Positions 30,481-40,363 of a stretch of DNA of 64,000 nt are shown here, one piece after another; position 1 is the stretch's first letter, and every line of letters begins with the position of its first letter. A model generated the notes under the pieces. The model was not told where the DNA came from. It did no database searches and saw nothing but the letters and a program-made list of their open reading frames with translations. Origin of the DNA: Chlamydiota bacterium (GTDB taxonomy: Bacteria > Chlamydiota > Chlamydiia > Chlamydiales > JAAKFR01); NCBI GenBank assembly GCA_021772465.1, contig JAJFLX010000001.1, positions 62,001-126,000 of the forward strand. Reading direction: 5' to 3'. The position numbers and the translations under genes were made by a program.

Positions 30481-32592
30481 ATGCCTAGCTACCTCTATCC
30501 TCACCATAGCGATCTCGTCACTCCCGATGGAACCATTCAATCGATCTCCTTGCTTTCGGATTCTGAAGCTCTCTCTCATGTGGTAATTGAGGGTATATCT
30601 CCTGCATTCATAGGTTTTCAGATCGATCTCGCAAGGGTCCAATTCAACTTCAAAAGTGTATTAGCGCAGCTTGGACTCGACGCTGTTGCGGAGGAGATTC
30701 ATCTCGAAGAGAAGGCGTTGCGCGGCGAGGTACGGCTCAAAATCCGGGCCATAGGTCCTTTAGCCCATCAGATGTTACACCACCTTCTCCCTGGAGCCAA
30801 TATCGGCAAACTCTTTGCGGCAGATGAGAGGCGGCGGGTGCGCAATCCTGACTACCTCGCTCGCATGTTTGGGCGATCTGATCGCGAGGGGCGCCCTCTA
30901 CTTTCTCTTGGAGGAATGCATGGGAGTGAAAAATTGACGATTGAGCGGATTGAAGGAAGAATTGTAGCCTTTCTCTCTTTGCAACAGGGACGGATGGAGT
31001 ATGCTCCTACGGTTGAAGGTTTTCTTCCTACGCTTGGTAGGGCGCTTAAGACTCAAACTCCTCTTCGGGACTTGCTTCGCCTCCACCAGGTGTGGCACGA
31101 GGAGCTCCCCCGCACTGTCTCAAACGACAAAATTTTGCTTGTTCGTTCTCTCCCTCTTCACATCCGCACTGTCTATGCCAGAGTAGTTCAAGATCAACTT
31201 CCCAAAGGGGTCTTCCACACAAATGCCAACGTTTTGCAGCCCGACACGGAAGCTTCAGGCGACATCTATGAGCTCTTTGGCAGTGGCACTAAGGAAGTGT
31301 ATGACATTCCTCTAGAATTTTTCACCCTTGAGCCCCACCGTGAACACGTCTTTTTTGCTGATCGCGACCAGCTCCAAGAGTGTTTAGAGGATCCCAAGAT
31401 GATCTTTGAGACTTTCGCTAGTGCCCCTGATCCCCAGGCTCATCTCGCCTCTGTTTTTATCGTCAAGGGCAGTCAAATGCTTCGACTCAAAGCAGAAGAC
31501 TGGATCATCTCTGACCCTACGCAGCAACCCTTTCCAGGAATTGACCAACGTGTACGACAGGGCTTGATGGTTGAGCGGTATATCGAGCAGCAGCCTGCCT
31601 ACCCTTTTCTCAAGGCTATTGAGAGTGGACTGATTACAAGCCAGGGAGTGCTCTTCTCTCGCTTTTTTCCCTCGCCTCTTCTCAAGCGCATGCTCCTTTC
31701 CTACTATGTTCAAGCCAATTTGATGGGGCTCTACTTTCAAACCCCCTCTCGCTCTTACGGCTCATTTTTCTCGCAAGAGGATCGGGCGATGCTCATCGAC
31801 CTTGTCACGTTTGGTATCCCCGTTTACTGGGCGGATGAGTTTACTGGCACGATCTTGCAGTATACTCAAAGACCTGGGAAAACTTCTGGGATGTTTGTCC
31901 CTCCTGAAAAGATTGAGCATTTCAATAAAGCTACCTTTTTTGGCATCTATGGCTCCAACTTGCTTGAGGGAAATTTTGAGCAAGAGCTTCGCTTCCTTCT
32001 TCAGGGAGTGCTCGATATGCGAAGTGTGACGGATCACCCTTTGCTCGGCCCTCACACTCCTTTGGCTCTTGTTACAGGAGGAGGGCCTGGCGCTATGGAG
32101 ATGGGAAACCGGATGGCACGGGAGCTCGACATCCTCTCGTGCGCTAATATCGTCGACTTTCAGGGTAAAAGCGATCGAATCATCAACGAGCAGAAGCAAA
32201 ACCCTTATGTTGAAGCTAAAATGACTTATCGCTTGGATCACCTCGTCGAAAGGCAAGCCGAGTTTTACCTCGACTTTCCTATTTTTGTGATGGGAGGGAT
32301 TGGCACGGACTTTGAATTTGCCCTTGAGGAGTTAAGACATAAAGTTGGAGCGCGGCCCTACGGCCCGATCCTCCTCTTTGGATCGCCAGAGTATTGGCAA
32401 GACAAAATCACCTCTCGCTACCAGTGCAATCTCCGCTCTGGTACGATCAAGGGATCGGAATGGGTCAGTAACAGTTTTTTCTGCATCGAGAGTGCTACAA
32501 AGGGACTTCAAGTCTACCGGGACTTTTTTGCGGGTAAACTAGCGATAGGCCCGGAGCATCCGAGCAATGAGCGAGGGTTTGTCGTCGTCTAA
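30481..32592 (+). CDS. large protein with C-terminal LOG-like (lysine decarboxylase/Rossmann) domain
   Basis: C-term LVTGGGPGAMEMGNRMARELDI...FVMGGIGTDFEFALEELRHK resembles LOG family motifs. N-terminal ~500 aa unrecognised. Start chosen at internal MPSYLYPHH. Confidence 0.6.
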   Translation: MPSYLYPHHSDLVTPDGTIQSISLLSDSEALSHVVIEGISPAFIGFQIDLARVQFNFKSVLAQLGLDAVAEEIHLEEKALRGEVRLKIRAIGPLAHQMLHHLLPGANIGKLFAADERRRVRNPDYLARMFGRSDREGRPLLSLGGMHGSEKLTIERIEGRIVAFLSLQQGRMEYAPTVEGFLPTLGRALKTQTPLRDLLRLHQVWHEELPRTVSNDKILLVRSLPLHIRTVYARVVQDQLPKGVFHTNANVLQPDTEASGDIYELFGSGTKEVYDIPLEFFTLEPHREHVFFADRDQLQECLEDPKMIFETFASAPDPQAHLASVFIVKGSQMLRLKAEDWIISDPTQQPFPGIDQRVRQGLMVERYIEQQPAYPFLKAIESGLITSQGVLFSRFFPSPLLKRMLLSYYVQANLMGLYFQTPSRSYGSFFSQEDRAMLIDLVTFGIPVYWADEFTGTILQYTQRPGKTSGMFVPPEKIEHFNKATFFGIYGSNLLEGNFEQELRFLLQGVLDMRSVTDHPLLGPHTPLALVTGGGPGAMEMGNRMARELDILSCANIVDFQGKSDRIINEQKQNPYVEAKMTYRLDHLVERQAEFYLDFPIFVMGGIGTDFEFALEELRHKVGARPYGPILLFGSPEYWQDKITSRYQCNLRSGTIKGSEWVSNSFFCIESATKGLQVYRDFFAGKLAIGPEHPSNERGFVVV

Positions 32593-32644
32593 AACAAAAT
32601 AATGCCTTAAATTGTTTTTTTACTCCCTTTTGAGGCTAGTCACA

Positions 32645-33946
32645 TCAATCAATTTTTATCCCATTTTTCATTAATTGCTCTTCTGTAGCAGGAGCAGCAA
32701 CAGTTCCTTTAGGAAAATGATAGGGCCCAGGATCTTCGTAGGTTTCGATATTTTCACGGACTCTCAAAATATTTGCCATCCCACCTAAAACTGTTTTTCC
32801 AAACTGCCCATCAAAACCAAGCATGGGAATGCTATTTGGGGGAATGGGCATCCCTGACTCTGTCATGTCATGCATTCCCGTGGTTCCCATTGTCATATAT
32901 CCGGGAACAAGCCGCCGGATCTTCTCATCTAGATCCCCTACTTCTATGCCAAGCATGTTCGGAAATTGATGCCCCATCTGGTTCATGATGTGATGGGTCA
33001 TATGACAATGGAAAATCCAATCTCCTGGATTGTTTGCTATAAATTCAGTCACTTTAACTGTGCCAACTGGAACTAACACTGTTGTTTCAGGAACAAGTAC
33101 TGACTTATCAGCAGCCCATCCGCCATCTGTGCCAATGATTTTGAAGTTGTAACCATGTAGATGTATAGGATGGTGATCCATTGCGCTTAAATTCCCATAA
33201 CGGATCCACACTGTATCCCCTAATTTTGCAACAAGTGGTTCGGTTGCCGGCATCACCTTTCCATTCATGGTCAAAATATTGAAATTAGACATATTGAGAG
33301 GATTAGGTTTCGATGTTCCTACATCAACATTCCACTCATTGAGCATGATAGAAAAGTCGCGATCCGGCCTTTTTTTTATGTCAGGTTCTCTCTTGTGCAC
33401 GATAATCATGCCGTTCAAGCCCATCCCTTCTTGCGTCATAGTGTCATGGTGGGGATGGTACATAAAAGTACCGCTATCTGGAAAAATAAAATCGTAAAGA
33501 TAGGTTTCTCCCGGAGGGATTGCAGGTTGAGTTAAACCCGACACTCCATCCATGCCACAGATAATTAAGACACCATGCCAATGTACCGTTGTTGGAGCTG
33601 GGAGTTTATTGGTTACAAAAATGCGCACCCTATCGCCCTCAGCAACCTCAATGAGTGGTCCCGGGACAGTCCCATTATATCCCCAAGCATGTACAATGAG
33701 TCCCGGGGCAACCTCCCATTCGATGGGCTCCGCAATCAAATGAAAGACCTTAACGCCATCAACAATTTTATAGTCAGCCTTCGTTCCATTGGGTATCACT
33801 GCAGGTGTGTAATCTCTACCTGGCTCTCCCGGAGGCAGATGCTCTTTAACCGCCTTTGCCCATGGCCTTGGAGGATCCAACTCTTCCGACAAAGCCACAT
33901 TTATTAGTCCTAAAAAAAACAAAATGAAAGTAAATATCAGATTCAT
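32645..33946 (-). CDS. multicopper oxidase
   Basis: Copper motifs HWHG, HPHHD, HHPIHLHG and HCHMTHHIMNQM all present. Signal peptide MNLIFTFILFFLGLINVALS. Confidence 0.93.
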   Translation of the reverse strand: MNLIFTFILFFLGLINVALSEELDPPRPWAKAVKEHLPPGEPGRDYTPAVIPNGTKADYKIVDGVKVFHLIAEPIEWEVAPGLIVHAWGYNGTVPGPLIEVAEGDRVRIFVTNKLPAPTTVHWHGVLIICGMDGVSGLTQPAIPPGETYLYDFIFPDSGTFMYHPHHDTMTQEGMGLNGMIIVHKREPDIKKRPDRDFSIMLNEWNVDVGTSKPNPLNMSNFNILTMNGKVMPATEPLVAKLGDTVWIRYGNLSAMDHHPIHLHGYNFKIIGTDGGWAADKSVLVPETTVLVPVGTVKVTEFIANNPGDWIFHCHMTHHIMNQMGHQFPNMLGIEVGDLDEKIRRLVPGYMTMGTTGMHDMTESGMPIPPNSIPMLGFDGQFGKTVLGGMANILRVRENIETYEDPGPYHFPKGTVAAPATEEQLMKNGIKID

Positions 33947-33951
33947 AATTT

Positions 33952-35340
33952 TTATATTTCGTTTCTTATTAGGTGACCATTTAATAAAAGTTCTAATTCT
34001 GTACAGGAAATCCAATAGTCTCTTGCAAACACCACACTTTGAATTTTTTGCTCAAGCTCATGTATTTTAGCTGCAAGCAGATGAAAGACGCCTAATTGCA
34101 TAGCATTGAGTTGTAGTAAAGTAAGAGAAGTCAGCTGCTCAGCAATAGGAACGAGCACTTTTTGATAATACAGAGATTGTCTATGGGTATTGAGCACATG
34201 TACTCTTTTCATACGTGCTTCGGAACGAATTTCAACGGCTAAGGCAGTGTAGTTATTCCACTGTCGTAAAATTTCGGATTGAGCTGCAGCTGATACAGCC
34301 TGTCCAAAATCAAAAAATGGAATCCCTAATGCAAATGCAGGGCCTACATACCACACTCCGTCTTCTCTTTCAGAACTTGGTCCCAGCTCGAACTGAGGAC
34401 ACACAATGCGAGTCGTATCAATGCCAAAACCTGCAGCCGTTGTATAGAGATGCCTTCTTGCAATTGCAAGATCAAGACTGTTGGCTATCGCACAATTTTC
34501 AACATCTTCTCTCTCTAACTCTTTTTCTTGAATGAAGGGCAAACAATGTTGCGCCCTCCAGTGAATCTGTGATCCCCAAAGCCCCATCAAGACATTAAGT
34601 CGTTCTCTTGCATTTAAAACCTCTATCTCCAAGCTTGCAAGCTCTACCTTAGTCTTCTCGTAAAATTCGCGGTTTTCAGTGAGCTCTAATTCTTTGATAT
34701 TTCCCGCCTCAAATAGCTTTTGACCCGCTTCGTAAGAAGATTCCGCACCTAAAAGAATCTCTTTTTTCAGGTCCCAAATCTGCTCAATTGCTTGGTAGGA
34801 ATAAAAAGCAATTTTTGTTTGGGCAATCACATCGAAAATTTGCGCAGTCACCCTCGCTTTTGTAGCTTCAAGTTCGGCAGCTGCCATGCGCTTTTTAAGG
34901 GGAATAAGAAGCGCTTCTAGAAAGTTTTGAAATAATCCAATATCAATAAGATCAGTAACTGAGGATTTCGTTGAAAATCTATACGATAGCGAAAAGATAG
35001 GATTTCTAAGAAGCCCAGCTTGTACAAGATGAGCTTTTGCAATTCCTAAGTTTTCATAGGTGGCTTGAAGCTCTCGATTATTTAAAAGAGCAATAGAAAC
35101 GGCTGAATCAAGTGTAAGTTCTTGTTCTAAAGCATCATTAACCCAGTTTTGATAAACTCCATCATAGGAATCCATATTCCAACAGGGAGAATAGCCGGTT
35201 TGCATTTGGATGTTTTGTTGAACATCTTCAAAAATGGGTTGCGCGTTTGTATTAACTCTTATGCACCCACAAAGAAAAAGCATTAGGAGAATTTCGAAAG
35301 GAGCGAGGAGCTTTTTTATTCCAATATCTGCTCTCATCAT
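33952..35340 (-). CDS. TolC/CusC-like outer-membrane efflux protein
   Basis: 462 aa, repeated ATYENLGIAKAHLVQAGLLRNPIFSLSYRF and long helices; lipobox LLMLFLCGCIR. Confidence 0.82.
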   Translation of the reverse strand: MMRADIGIKKLLAPFEILLMLFLCGCIRVNTNAQPIFEDVQQNIQMQTGYSPCWNMDSYDGVYQNWVNDALEQELTLDSAVSIALLNNRELQATYENLGIAKAHLVQAGLLRNPIFSLSYRFSTKSSVTDLIDIGLFQNFLEALLIPLKKRMAAAELEATKARVTAQIFDVIAQTKIAFYSYQAIEQIWDLKKEILLGAESSYEAGQKLFEAGNIKELELTENREFYEKTKVELASLEIEVLNARERLNVLMGLWGSQIHWRAQHCLPFIQEKELEREDVENCAIANSLDLAIARRHLYTTAAGFGIDTTRIVCPQFELGPSSEREDGVWYVGPAFALGIPFFDFGQAVSAAAQSEILRQWNNYTALAVEIRSEARMKRVHVLNTHRQSLYYQKVLVPIAEQLTSLTLLQLNAMQLGVFHLLAAKIHELEQKIQSVVFARDYWISCTELELLLNGHLIRNEI

Positions 35341-35540
35341 TGCTCTCTATAGGCGCAAGTAGACGACTGTTTTGCAGATTCAATTTCTAAGAGAGGTGAG
35401 AGTTGTATTTGTGGCGAGGAAAAAGTGGGGCATGCCGGATGATCTTGAGTGAGTGGAGGAACGTGGTAATGTGCACATCCCATTAAAAAAGAGGAGCATG
35501 AGATAAAATAAACAATTTTTCTTATAGCTTTAATTAACAT
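35337..35540 (-). CDS. small lipoprotein of the copper-type operon
   Basis: 67 aa, SSFLMGCAHYH lipobox, ATGA overlap with the TolC-like gene. Confidence 0.55.
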   Translation of the reverse strand: MLIKAIRKIVYFISCSSFLMGCAHYHVPPLTQDHPACPTFSSPQIQLSPLLEIESAKQSSTCAYREQ

Positions 35541-35761
35541 ATAACTCTTCTTTCCACAACCCCTTCTCCCCGCATATCATCTCATTGCGTGTGTAACAAA
35601 TGTTCTCAAAAAAGGCTAGTTTTAAGGAAAATGCGAGTCTGACTCTCCGTAACCTTGCTACCTACTATTTTTGAGTGTGGTTCTTCAAAGGATTAGCCTT
35701 CCGATACTCGTAAATCTGAGTAGCTCCTCTGTGAGCCGCTTCCAGTTAATAAATAGAAAAA

Positions 35762-36973
35762 TTAAAAGCCGTATTCGAGTTTTGCTGCTAGGTAATCGGA
35801 TCTTTCGCGCACAAACTGTCCCTCTTTTGAGTAGCCGTTGTGGTACTCGAGAAAGATTCGGAGCTTGCGCCCCACTCCGAGAAGAGGGCTCCATTCTACT
35901 CCGAGTGCATAGGTTTGGTCGATATCAAAATCGTGTTCTTCCCAGCTGCGAAAATGCATAGCGAGAAAGGGTTGTGTGTAGAGCCGAGTGCATCGATTTC
36001 CAATCCCAAAAACGCGAATTTCGGTCCCTGCTTCGAAATAGAGGGGGTCTTCAGGAAACTCCTTGTCTCGAGAGTAGATATATCCGATGCCTCCATAGAT
36101 GCGCACAGCGTGACCCATTTGATAGGAAGCGAACAGATCGATCCCTTCATCGCTAAGATTTCTTCGATCGTAATCGGGGTTGCAGATGAGAAATTCATCT
36201 CCGAGGTGGCAAGAGAGATGCCACCACCTGGCTCGGAAAGACCATCGGTCGAAAGCATAGGTCGCCATTGCGGCCACGAAAAAATCGGTATTGACCATGC
36301 ATGCCTCGACATGGTCGAGATCAAAGACAGAGAAAATACCTGCTTGGACTCCCAGATCCATATCACCCCGCCACCAGAGGACATCTTTGAGTCGTACGAT
36401 GATGAAGTCCCCTCCGAAGGAGACTGCGCCGACATGTTTTCCAATCACATTATCGTTGAGCCTAAAAGCGGCAGAGTTGATCACCTGTCTGGGGTCGGCG
36501 ATCAGGGGCTGAAACAGAACAGTATTTTGCGGAAGCCAGATGACTTGATAGCAGCAGGGAGGTGTTGAGATGCATTGAGCGAGGCGATTGGCTGCATCGG
36601 GGTCGCATTCTGCGAGAGCGCAGAGAAAATCCTCTTTGCAGCCACAGATTGCTTCGACATAGCAGATGCAGGGGATGTCTTGAATAAACCGGAGGATGCT
36701 GTATCGAAAAAGCTCATTATTGGGGAGGTTAAAAACGTAGACGGTACCTCCAACGACAACCGTCTGCACTTGGAACTCGTAGTAGTGCATGTCGACGAGC
36801 GCTTGAACGTAACCGGTGAGGTACTCATCGCTCATATCTTCGACGTGGTGTACGGGGATCTGCTCGCACCTGGAGTAGGGGGCGCTACTGGCAAAGAGGG
36901 AGCAACTGAGCAGGAAAAAAGTGAGGAGGAAACGCATATTTCGAAAATATATTTGTGAGGGGTTATTTAGCAA
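35762..36973 (-). CDS. DUF1207-like outer-membrane protein
   Basis: MHYYEFQVQTVVVGGTVYVFNLPNN...WLPQNTVLFQPLIADPRQ...GDMDLGVQAGIFSVFDLDH, C-terminal LEYGF. Start is probably the internal MRFLLTFFLLSCSLFASS. Confidence 0.7.
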   Translation of the reverse strand: MLNNPSQIYFRNMRFLLTFFLLSCSLFASSAPYSRCEQIPVHHVEDMSDEYLTGYVQALVDMHYYEFQVQTVVVGGTVYVFNLPNNELFRYSILRFIQDIPCICYVEAICGCKEDFLCALAECDPDAANRLAQCISTPPCCYQVIWLPQNTVLFQPLIADPRQVINSAAFRLNDNVIGKHVGAVSFGGDFIIVRLKDVLWWRGDMDLGVQAGIFSVFDLDHVEACMVNTDFFVAAMATYAFDRWSFRARWWHLSCHLGDEFLICNPDYDRRNLSDEGIDLFASYQMGHAVRIYGGIGYIYSRDKEFPEDPLYFEAGTEIRVFGIGNRCTRLYTQPFLAMHFRSWEEHDFDIDQTYALGVEWSPLLGVGRKLRIFLEYHNGYSKEGQFVRERSDYLAAKLEYGF

Positions 36974-37023
36974 CTTGCATTTACTCCAGCGAGATGATAG
37001 ATTTTAGGGGGATTTTTTATGGG

Positions 37024-37097
<74 letters not shown>

Positions 37098-37121
37098 TTC
37101 TTATAAAAGTAGCTTAGAGGT

Positions 37122-38381
37122 ATGTTAGAAGGCCAATCAGCAAATTACTTCATTGATTTCACAAGGCCTTCGCCACTCCTATGGACCAATCCTGGACCAC
37201 TGATTGGCAATATCCTACCTAGAAGCACAAACAATCACCCCGTAGATACAGCGACTAACCCAAACATTGAAAAAGGGGTTAGAACCGTGAAGGGAATTGA
37301 TGAACGTCCTCAAAAGGATGGCACAACTAGTTATCGCGCCAGGGTCAGTATTAAGGGGCATCCAACTGTCACTAAAACATTTAAAAATTTAACTACAGCC
37401 AAAAGGTGGAAAAGAAATACCGAAGCCGAAATTGATGCCGGAAGATATTTCGACAAGATTGAGGCCAAAAAACACACGCTCGGAGAAGCTATTGACCGCT
37501 ATCTCAAAAATATTCTCCCTAGCAAGCCCAACAATGCCAAAAATGTTCAGCATCATCTGCTTTGGTGGAAGGACAGACTTGGAGCTTACAGCCTCGATGC
37601 AATCAAACCCAGTCTATTAGCGGAGCAAAGAGACCTTCTGTTAACGGAAATTAACTGTAAGGGCAGGAAACGTTCATCAACAACGGTTATTCGATATCTA
37701 TCGAGTTTGTCACACGTATTCACCATCATGATTAAAGAATGGGGATGGCTCAATGAAAACCCTATTCGCAAAATCACGAAACCAAGACAACAGCCTGGAC
37801 GCGTCCGTTATCTATCCGATGAAGAGCGTGTGCGCCTTCTAAAAGCGTGTCAAAACAGCCGTTGCCGTATCCTCTATCTCACTGTCCTTCTTGCTCTCTC
37901 AACAGGCATGCGTTATGGGGAGCTAATGGGACTTAAACGAAGCAACATCGACTGGGAACAAAACGTCATCACACTCTATGAAACAAAAAACGGAGAAACG
38001 CGTTCCATACCCATCGGCGGTGAACCTCTGGAGTTATTGAAAAAACATGTTCTTCACCTCCCCTCCTTCTCTGATTTAATCTTCCCCTCGTCTCACCACC
38101 CCAAAAAACCTATCGATATCCGCTCTGCATGGAAAAAAGCAGCGCGAGAGGCTTCCGTTCTCGATTTTAGATTTCATGACCTACGCCATACGACTGCTTC
38201 CTATCTCGCAATGAATGGCTACAGCTTGCTAGATATTGCAACCCTACTTGGCCATAAGGACCTCCAAATGACAAAACGTTACGCCCATCTTTCGCAAGAA
38301 CATAAGAAGAAGATGGTCTCTGCTATGACGCAAATAATCCTCAAAGGACAGCCCCAAAAGAATCACAATGACGTTAACTAA
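37122..38381 (+). CDS. int: tyrosine recombinase/phage integrase
   Basis: ALSTGMRYGELMGLKRSNIDW, HDLRHTTASYLAMNGYSLLDIATLLGHKDLQMTKRYAHLS: R...HxxR...H..Y catalytic set. Start may be internal. Confidence 0.96.
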   Translation: MLEGQSANYFIDFTRPSPLLWTNPGPLIGNILPRSTNNHPVDTATNPNIEKGVRTVKGIDERPQKDGTTSYRARVSIKGHPTVTKTFKNLTTAKRWKRNTEAEIDAGRYFDKIEAKKHTLGEAIDRYLKNILPSKPNNAKNVQHHLLWWKDRLGAYSLDAIKPSLLAEQRDLLLTEINCKGRKRSSTTVIRYLSSLSHVFTIMIKEWGWLNENPIRKITKPRQQPGRVRYLSDEERVRLLKACQNSRCRILYLTVLLALSTGMRYGELMGLKRSNIDWEQNVITLYETKNGETRSIPIGGEPLELLKKHVLHLPSFSDLIFPSSHHPKKPIDIRSAWKKAAREASVLDFRFHDLRHTTASYLAMNGYSLLDIATLLGHKDLQMTKRYAHLSQEHKKKMVSAMTQIILKGQPQKNHNDVN

Positions 38382-38982
38382 AGTGCTATTCAATCAATCT
38401 GAAGACAAAAGAGTTCTCTACAACGCATACCTTGACTATGACGTTTGGAATCTTTTAGAAGCCTCCTTCATTGCAAATGGCCATGTCCCTATTCCCAATT
38501 TCAGCTCACAGGATGAGATATTCGAAAAATATCCAATCGAAACGTCTTTGAGAACACGGGCTATTGAAGCCTGTCTCGCTCACAAGTTAAAATCAGAAAA
38601 GCTAGGAAACAACTTCTATGTTCGACCAAAAGATTTTCTCGAATGGGCTTCCAGAAACTGGGCTTTACCAGAAGAGCTAACTGAAGTCGTGAAACTCAAG
38701 GAAGGGTTCAAACTCCCAAAACCTATTCGAGAACATACGAGAAATCACCATGAAAAACAGGTTAGAGAAACGGGAAAACAAATCGCAGAAAGACTCGGAT
38801 ATTTCAACCAAAAGCATATTTACGATGATGATGAAATGGCCAAGCTACTTGAAGGATTTGTAGATGACATAGGGAATCATCATTCATATTCAGAGGGAAC
38901 AATCAAATCTTGGCTCTCAGAAGACGACCCACGACCTAAAACTAACCGACGAGGACGGCCAAAAGGCCCAAAAAAAGAATAA
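38368..38982 (+). CDS. hypothetical protein of the integrative element
   Basis: 204 aa, overlaps the integrase 3' end, basic C-terminus TNRRGRPKGPKKE (AT-hook-like). Confidence 0.6.
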   Translation: MTLTKVLFNQSEDKRVLYNAYLDYDVWNLLEASFIANGHVPIPNFSSQDEIFEKYPIETSLRTRAIEACLAHKLKSEKLGNNFYVRPKDFLEWASRNWALPEELTEVVKLKEGFKLPKPIREHTRNHHEKQVRETGKQIAERLGYFNQKHIYDDDEMAKLLEGFVDDIGNHHSYSEGTIKSWLSEDDPRPKTNRRGRPKGPKKE

Positions 38983-38995
38983 ATGAGCTTCATTT

Positions 38996-39568
38996 TTACG
39001 AAACGAACCCATTTGCGTTAATGGTGCTTCTCATCGATTGAATCTGTCTCAGCTCACTTAAAGCGCGATATAGTGAGCGCTCTAAAGCAACTTCATAACG
39101 AGAGAGCAAAAGAACTTTTTCGCCTTTTCCAGCCTCAAATGAAACGCCGTCAGAGTCATTTAAATATGCAGCCCACACCTCCTTGCCACTGAATATATGA
39201 GCCTCTATTTTTAAGACGCGCTTCAATCGCCATGCACAAGAAATGACTCTATCCACAAGCAAATTTTCCAATTCATCCTGAGGCTGGAAGCTATTTTTCA
39301 TGTCCCATACGAAATCTTCTAACTCCGCTTCATCTTCAGAATCGATGATAGACGCTTTGGAAAGAAGACCATGCCTTAAGGCATTCATCGAGGATACTCT
39401 TAAGCCTGCTTCAGTTTTAGGGCCGAGGCTCTTAGCAGCATTCCCTCTATTTGCTACGAGTTGTTTGGTTGAAACCATTTCTTCTCCATAAAAATCATTC
39501 TCACGCGCACCCCGTGCGCCTATTGAGTGTATTTTTTTTTCTGTTTTTATTATATATATGTAGGTCAT
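38996..39568 (-). CDS. mobile-element hypothetical protein (NRxNAxKSxGPKTxxGxxxSSxNALRHGL family)
   Basis: VANRGNAAKSLGPKTEAGLRVSSMNALRHGLLSK motif. Real start probably the internal MVSTKQLVANRG. Confidence 0.6.
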   Translation of the reverse strand: MTYIYIIKTEKKIHSIGARGARENDFYGEEMVSTKQLVANRGNAAKSLGPKTEAGLRVSSMNALRHGLLSKASIIDSEDEAELEDFVWDMKNSFQPQDELENLLVDRVISCAWRLKRVLKIEAHIFSGKEVWAAYLNDSDGVSFEAGKGEKVLLLSRYEVALERSLYRALSELRQIQSMRSTINANGFVS

Positions 39569-39584
39569 CTTTTTCCTAGCTATA

Positions 39585-39641
39585 GGTCAAATATGTCCTA
39601 AAATTAGGACATTTACTTCCTAACTTAGGACATATTTGACC
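39585..39641. repeat. 17-bp perfect inverted repeat with a third half-site in the spacer
   Basis: ggtcaaatatgtcctaa (39585-39601) and ttaggacatatttgacc (39625-39641), with ttaggacat also in the spacer. Confidence 0.85.
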
Positions 39642-39951
39642 GTCCATAATTGTCGCACCCATAATCCGGATTGAGATTTTCTCTATTCACAAATACATAA
39701 CGACGTCTATAGTCACCATCTCTATTAATCAGCTCTTTGTCCTCAAGCTCCTTCAGCATACGTCGAAGTTGCCGTTTCCCAACTCCTAAACGCCTAGCAA
39801 AATAGTCATCCGATGCATAACAACCAGCCTTAGTCTCACAGAGATGAAGAATAATTGAGAAAAGAATTTTTTTGCTGCCGTTTAGGCTGGCATCACACAG
39901 TACATCGAGAGGGATAAATACCCCTCCCTTATTTCCATCCAAGCTACTCAT
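39625..39951 (-). CDS. winged-helix protein, replication/regulatory type
   Basis: 108 aa, ASDDYFARRLGVGKRQLRRMLKELEDKELINRDG helix-turn-helix. Confidence 0.6.
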   Translation of the reverse strand: MSSLDGNKGGVFIPLDVLCDASLNGSKKILFSIILHLCETKAGCYASDDYFARRLGVGKRQLRRMLKELEDKELINRDGDYRRRYVFVNRENLNPDYGCDNYGRSNMS

Positions 39952-40012
39952 TTAACCCTCCATAGAAGAATTTTAACGACTAGCAAAGACACTACTTTAT
40001 GCAAGGTGATTT

Positions 40013-40363
40013 TCATAATTCACCTCTTTCGCTATGCTCAGTTTTGTAATCATTCACAATCGCAGATACGGGAGCAGGGGCAACTGCTCTCGTATCGTTT
40101 TTTGTCAGCAACCTTGCTCCCTCTTTTTTACAAACCTCGCTAAGTGAATATTTTCCAGGTCTACATATACATCCATCTTGGTCGACTAGCTCAAAGCGGG
40201 TGGTTTCAATCTCCCACCCTCTTCTCCTTAGCTGTAAAATGACCTCTGCAATGTTGGTTGTTCCAACAATTTTGGCTAAATCAAATGATGGTATTGCTTC
40301 TTCACAGCAAAGGGCCTGAATGGCTCGTTTTTGCCTTGGAGACCAAATTGAAAGAGATTTCAT
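40013..40363 (-). CDS. putative HTH protein of the mobile element
   Basis: 116 aa, SPRQKRAIQALCCEEAIPSFDLAKIVGTTNIAEVILQLRRRGWEIET. Confidence 0.55.
   Translation of the reverse strand: MKSLSIWSPRQKRAIQALCCEEAIPSFDLAKIVGTTNIAEVILQLRRRGWEIETTRFELVDQDGCICRPGKYSLSEVCKKEGARLLTKNDTRAVAPAPVSAIVNDYKTEHSERGEL

Noticed and set aside
31762-32256. 164 aa minus ORF inside the LOG-like gene
   Set aside because: Antisense reading of a well-supported coding frame.
35840-36568. 242 aa + strand ORF and 182 aa minus ORF 35896..36444
   Set aside because: Both overlap the DUF1207-like gene in other frames, have no recognisable domain, and are best explained by its coding sequence.
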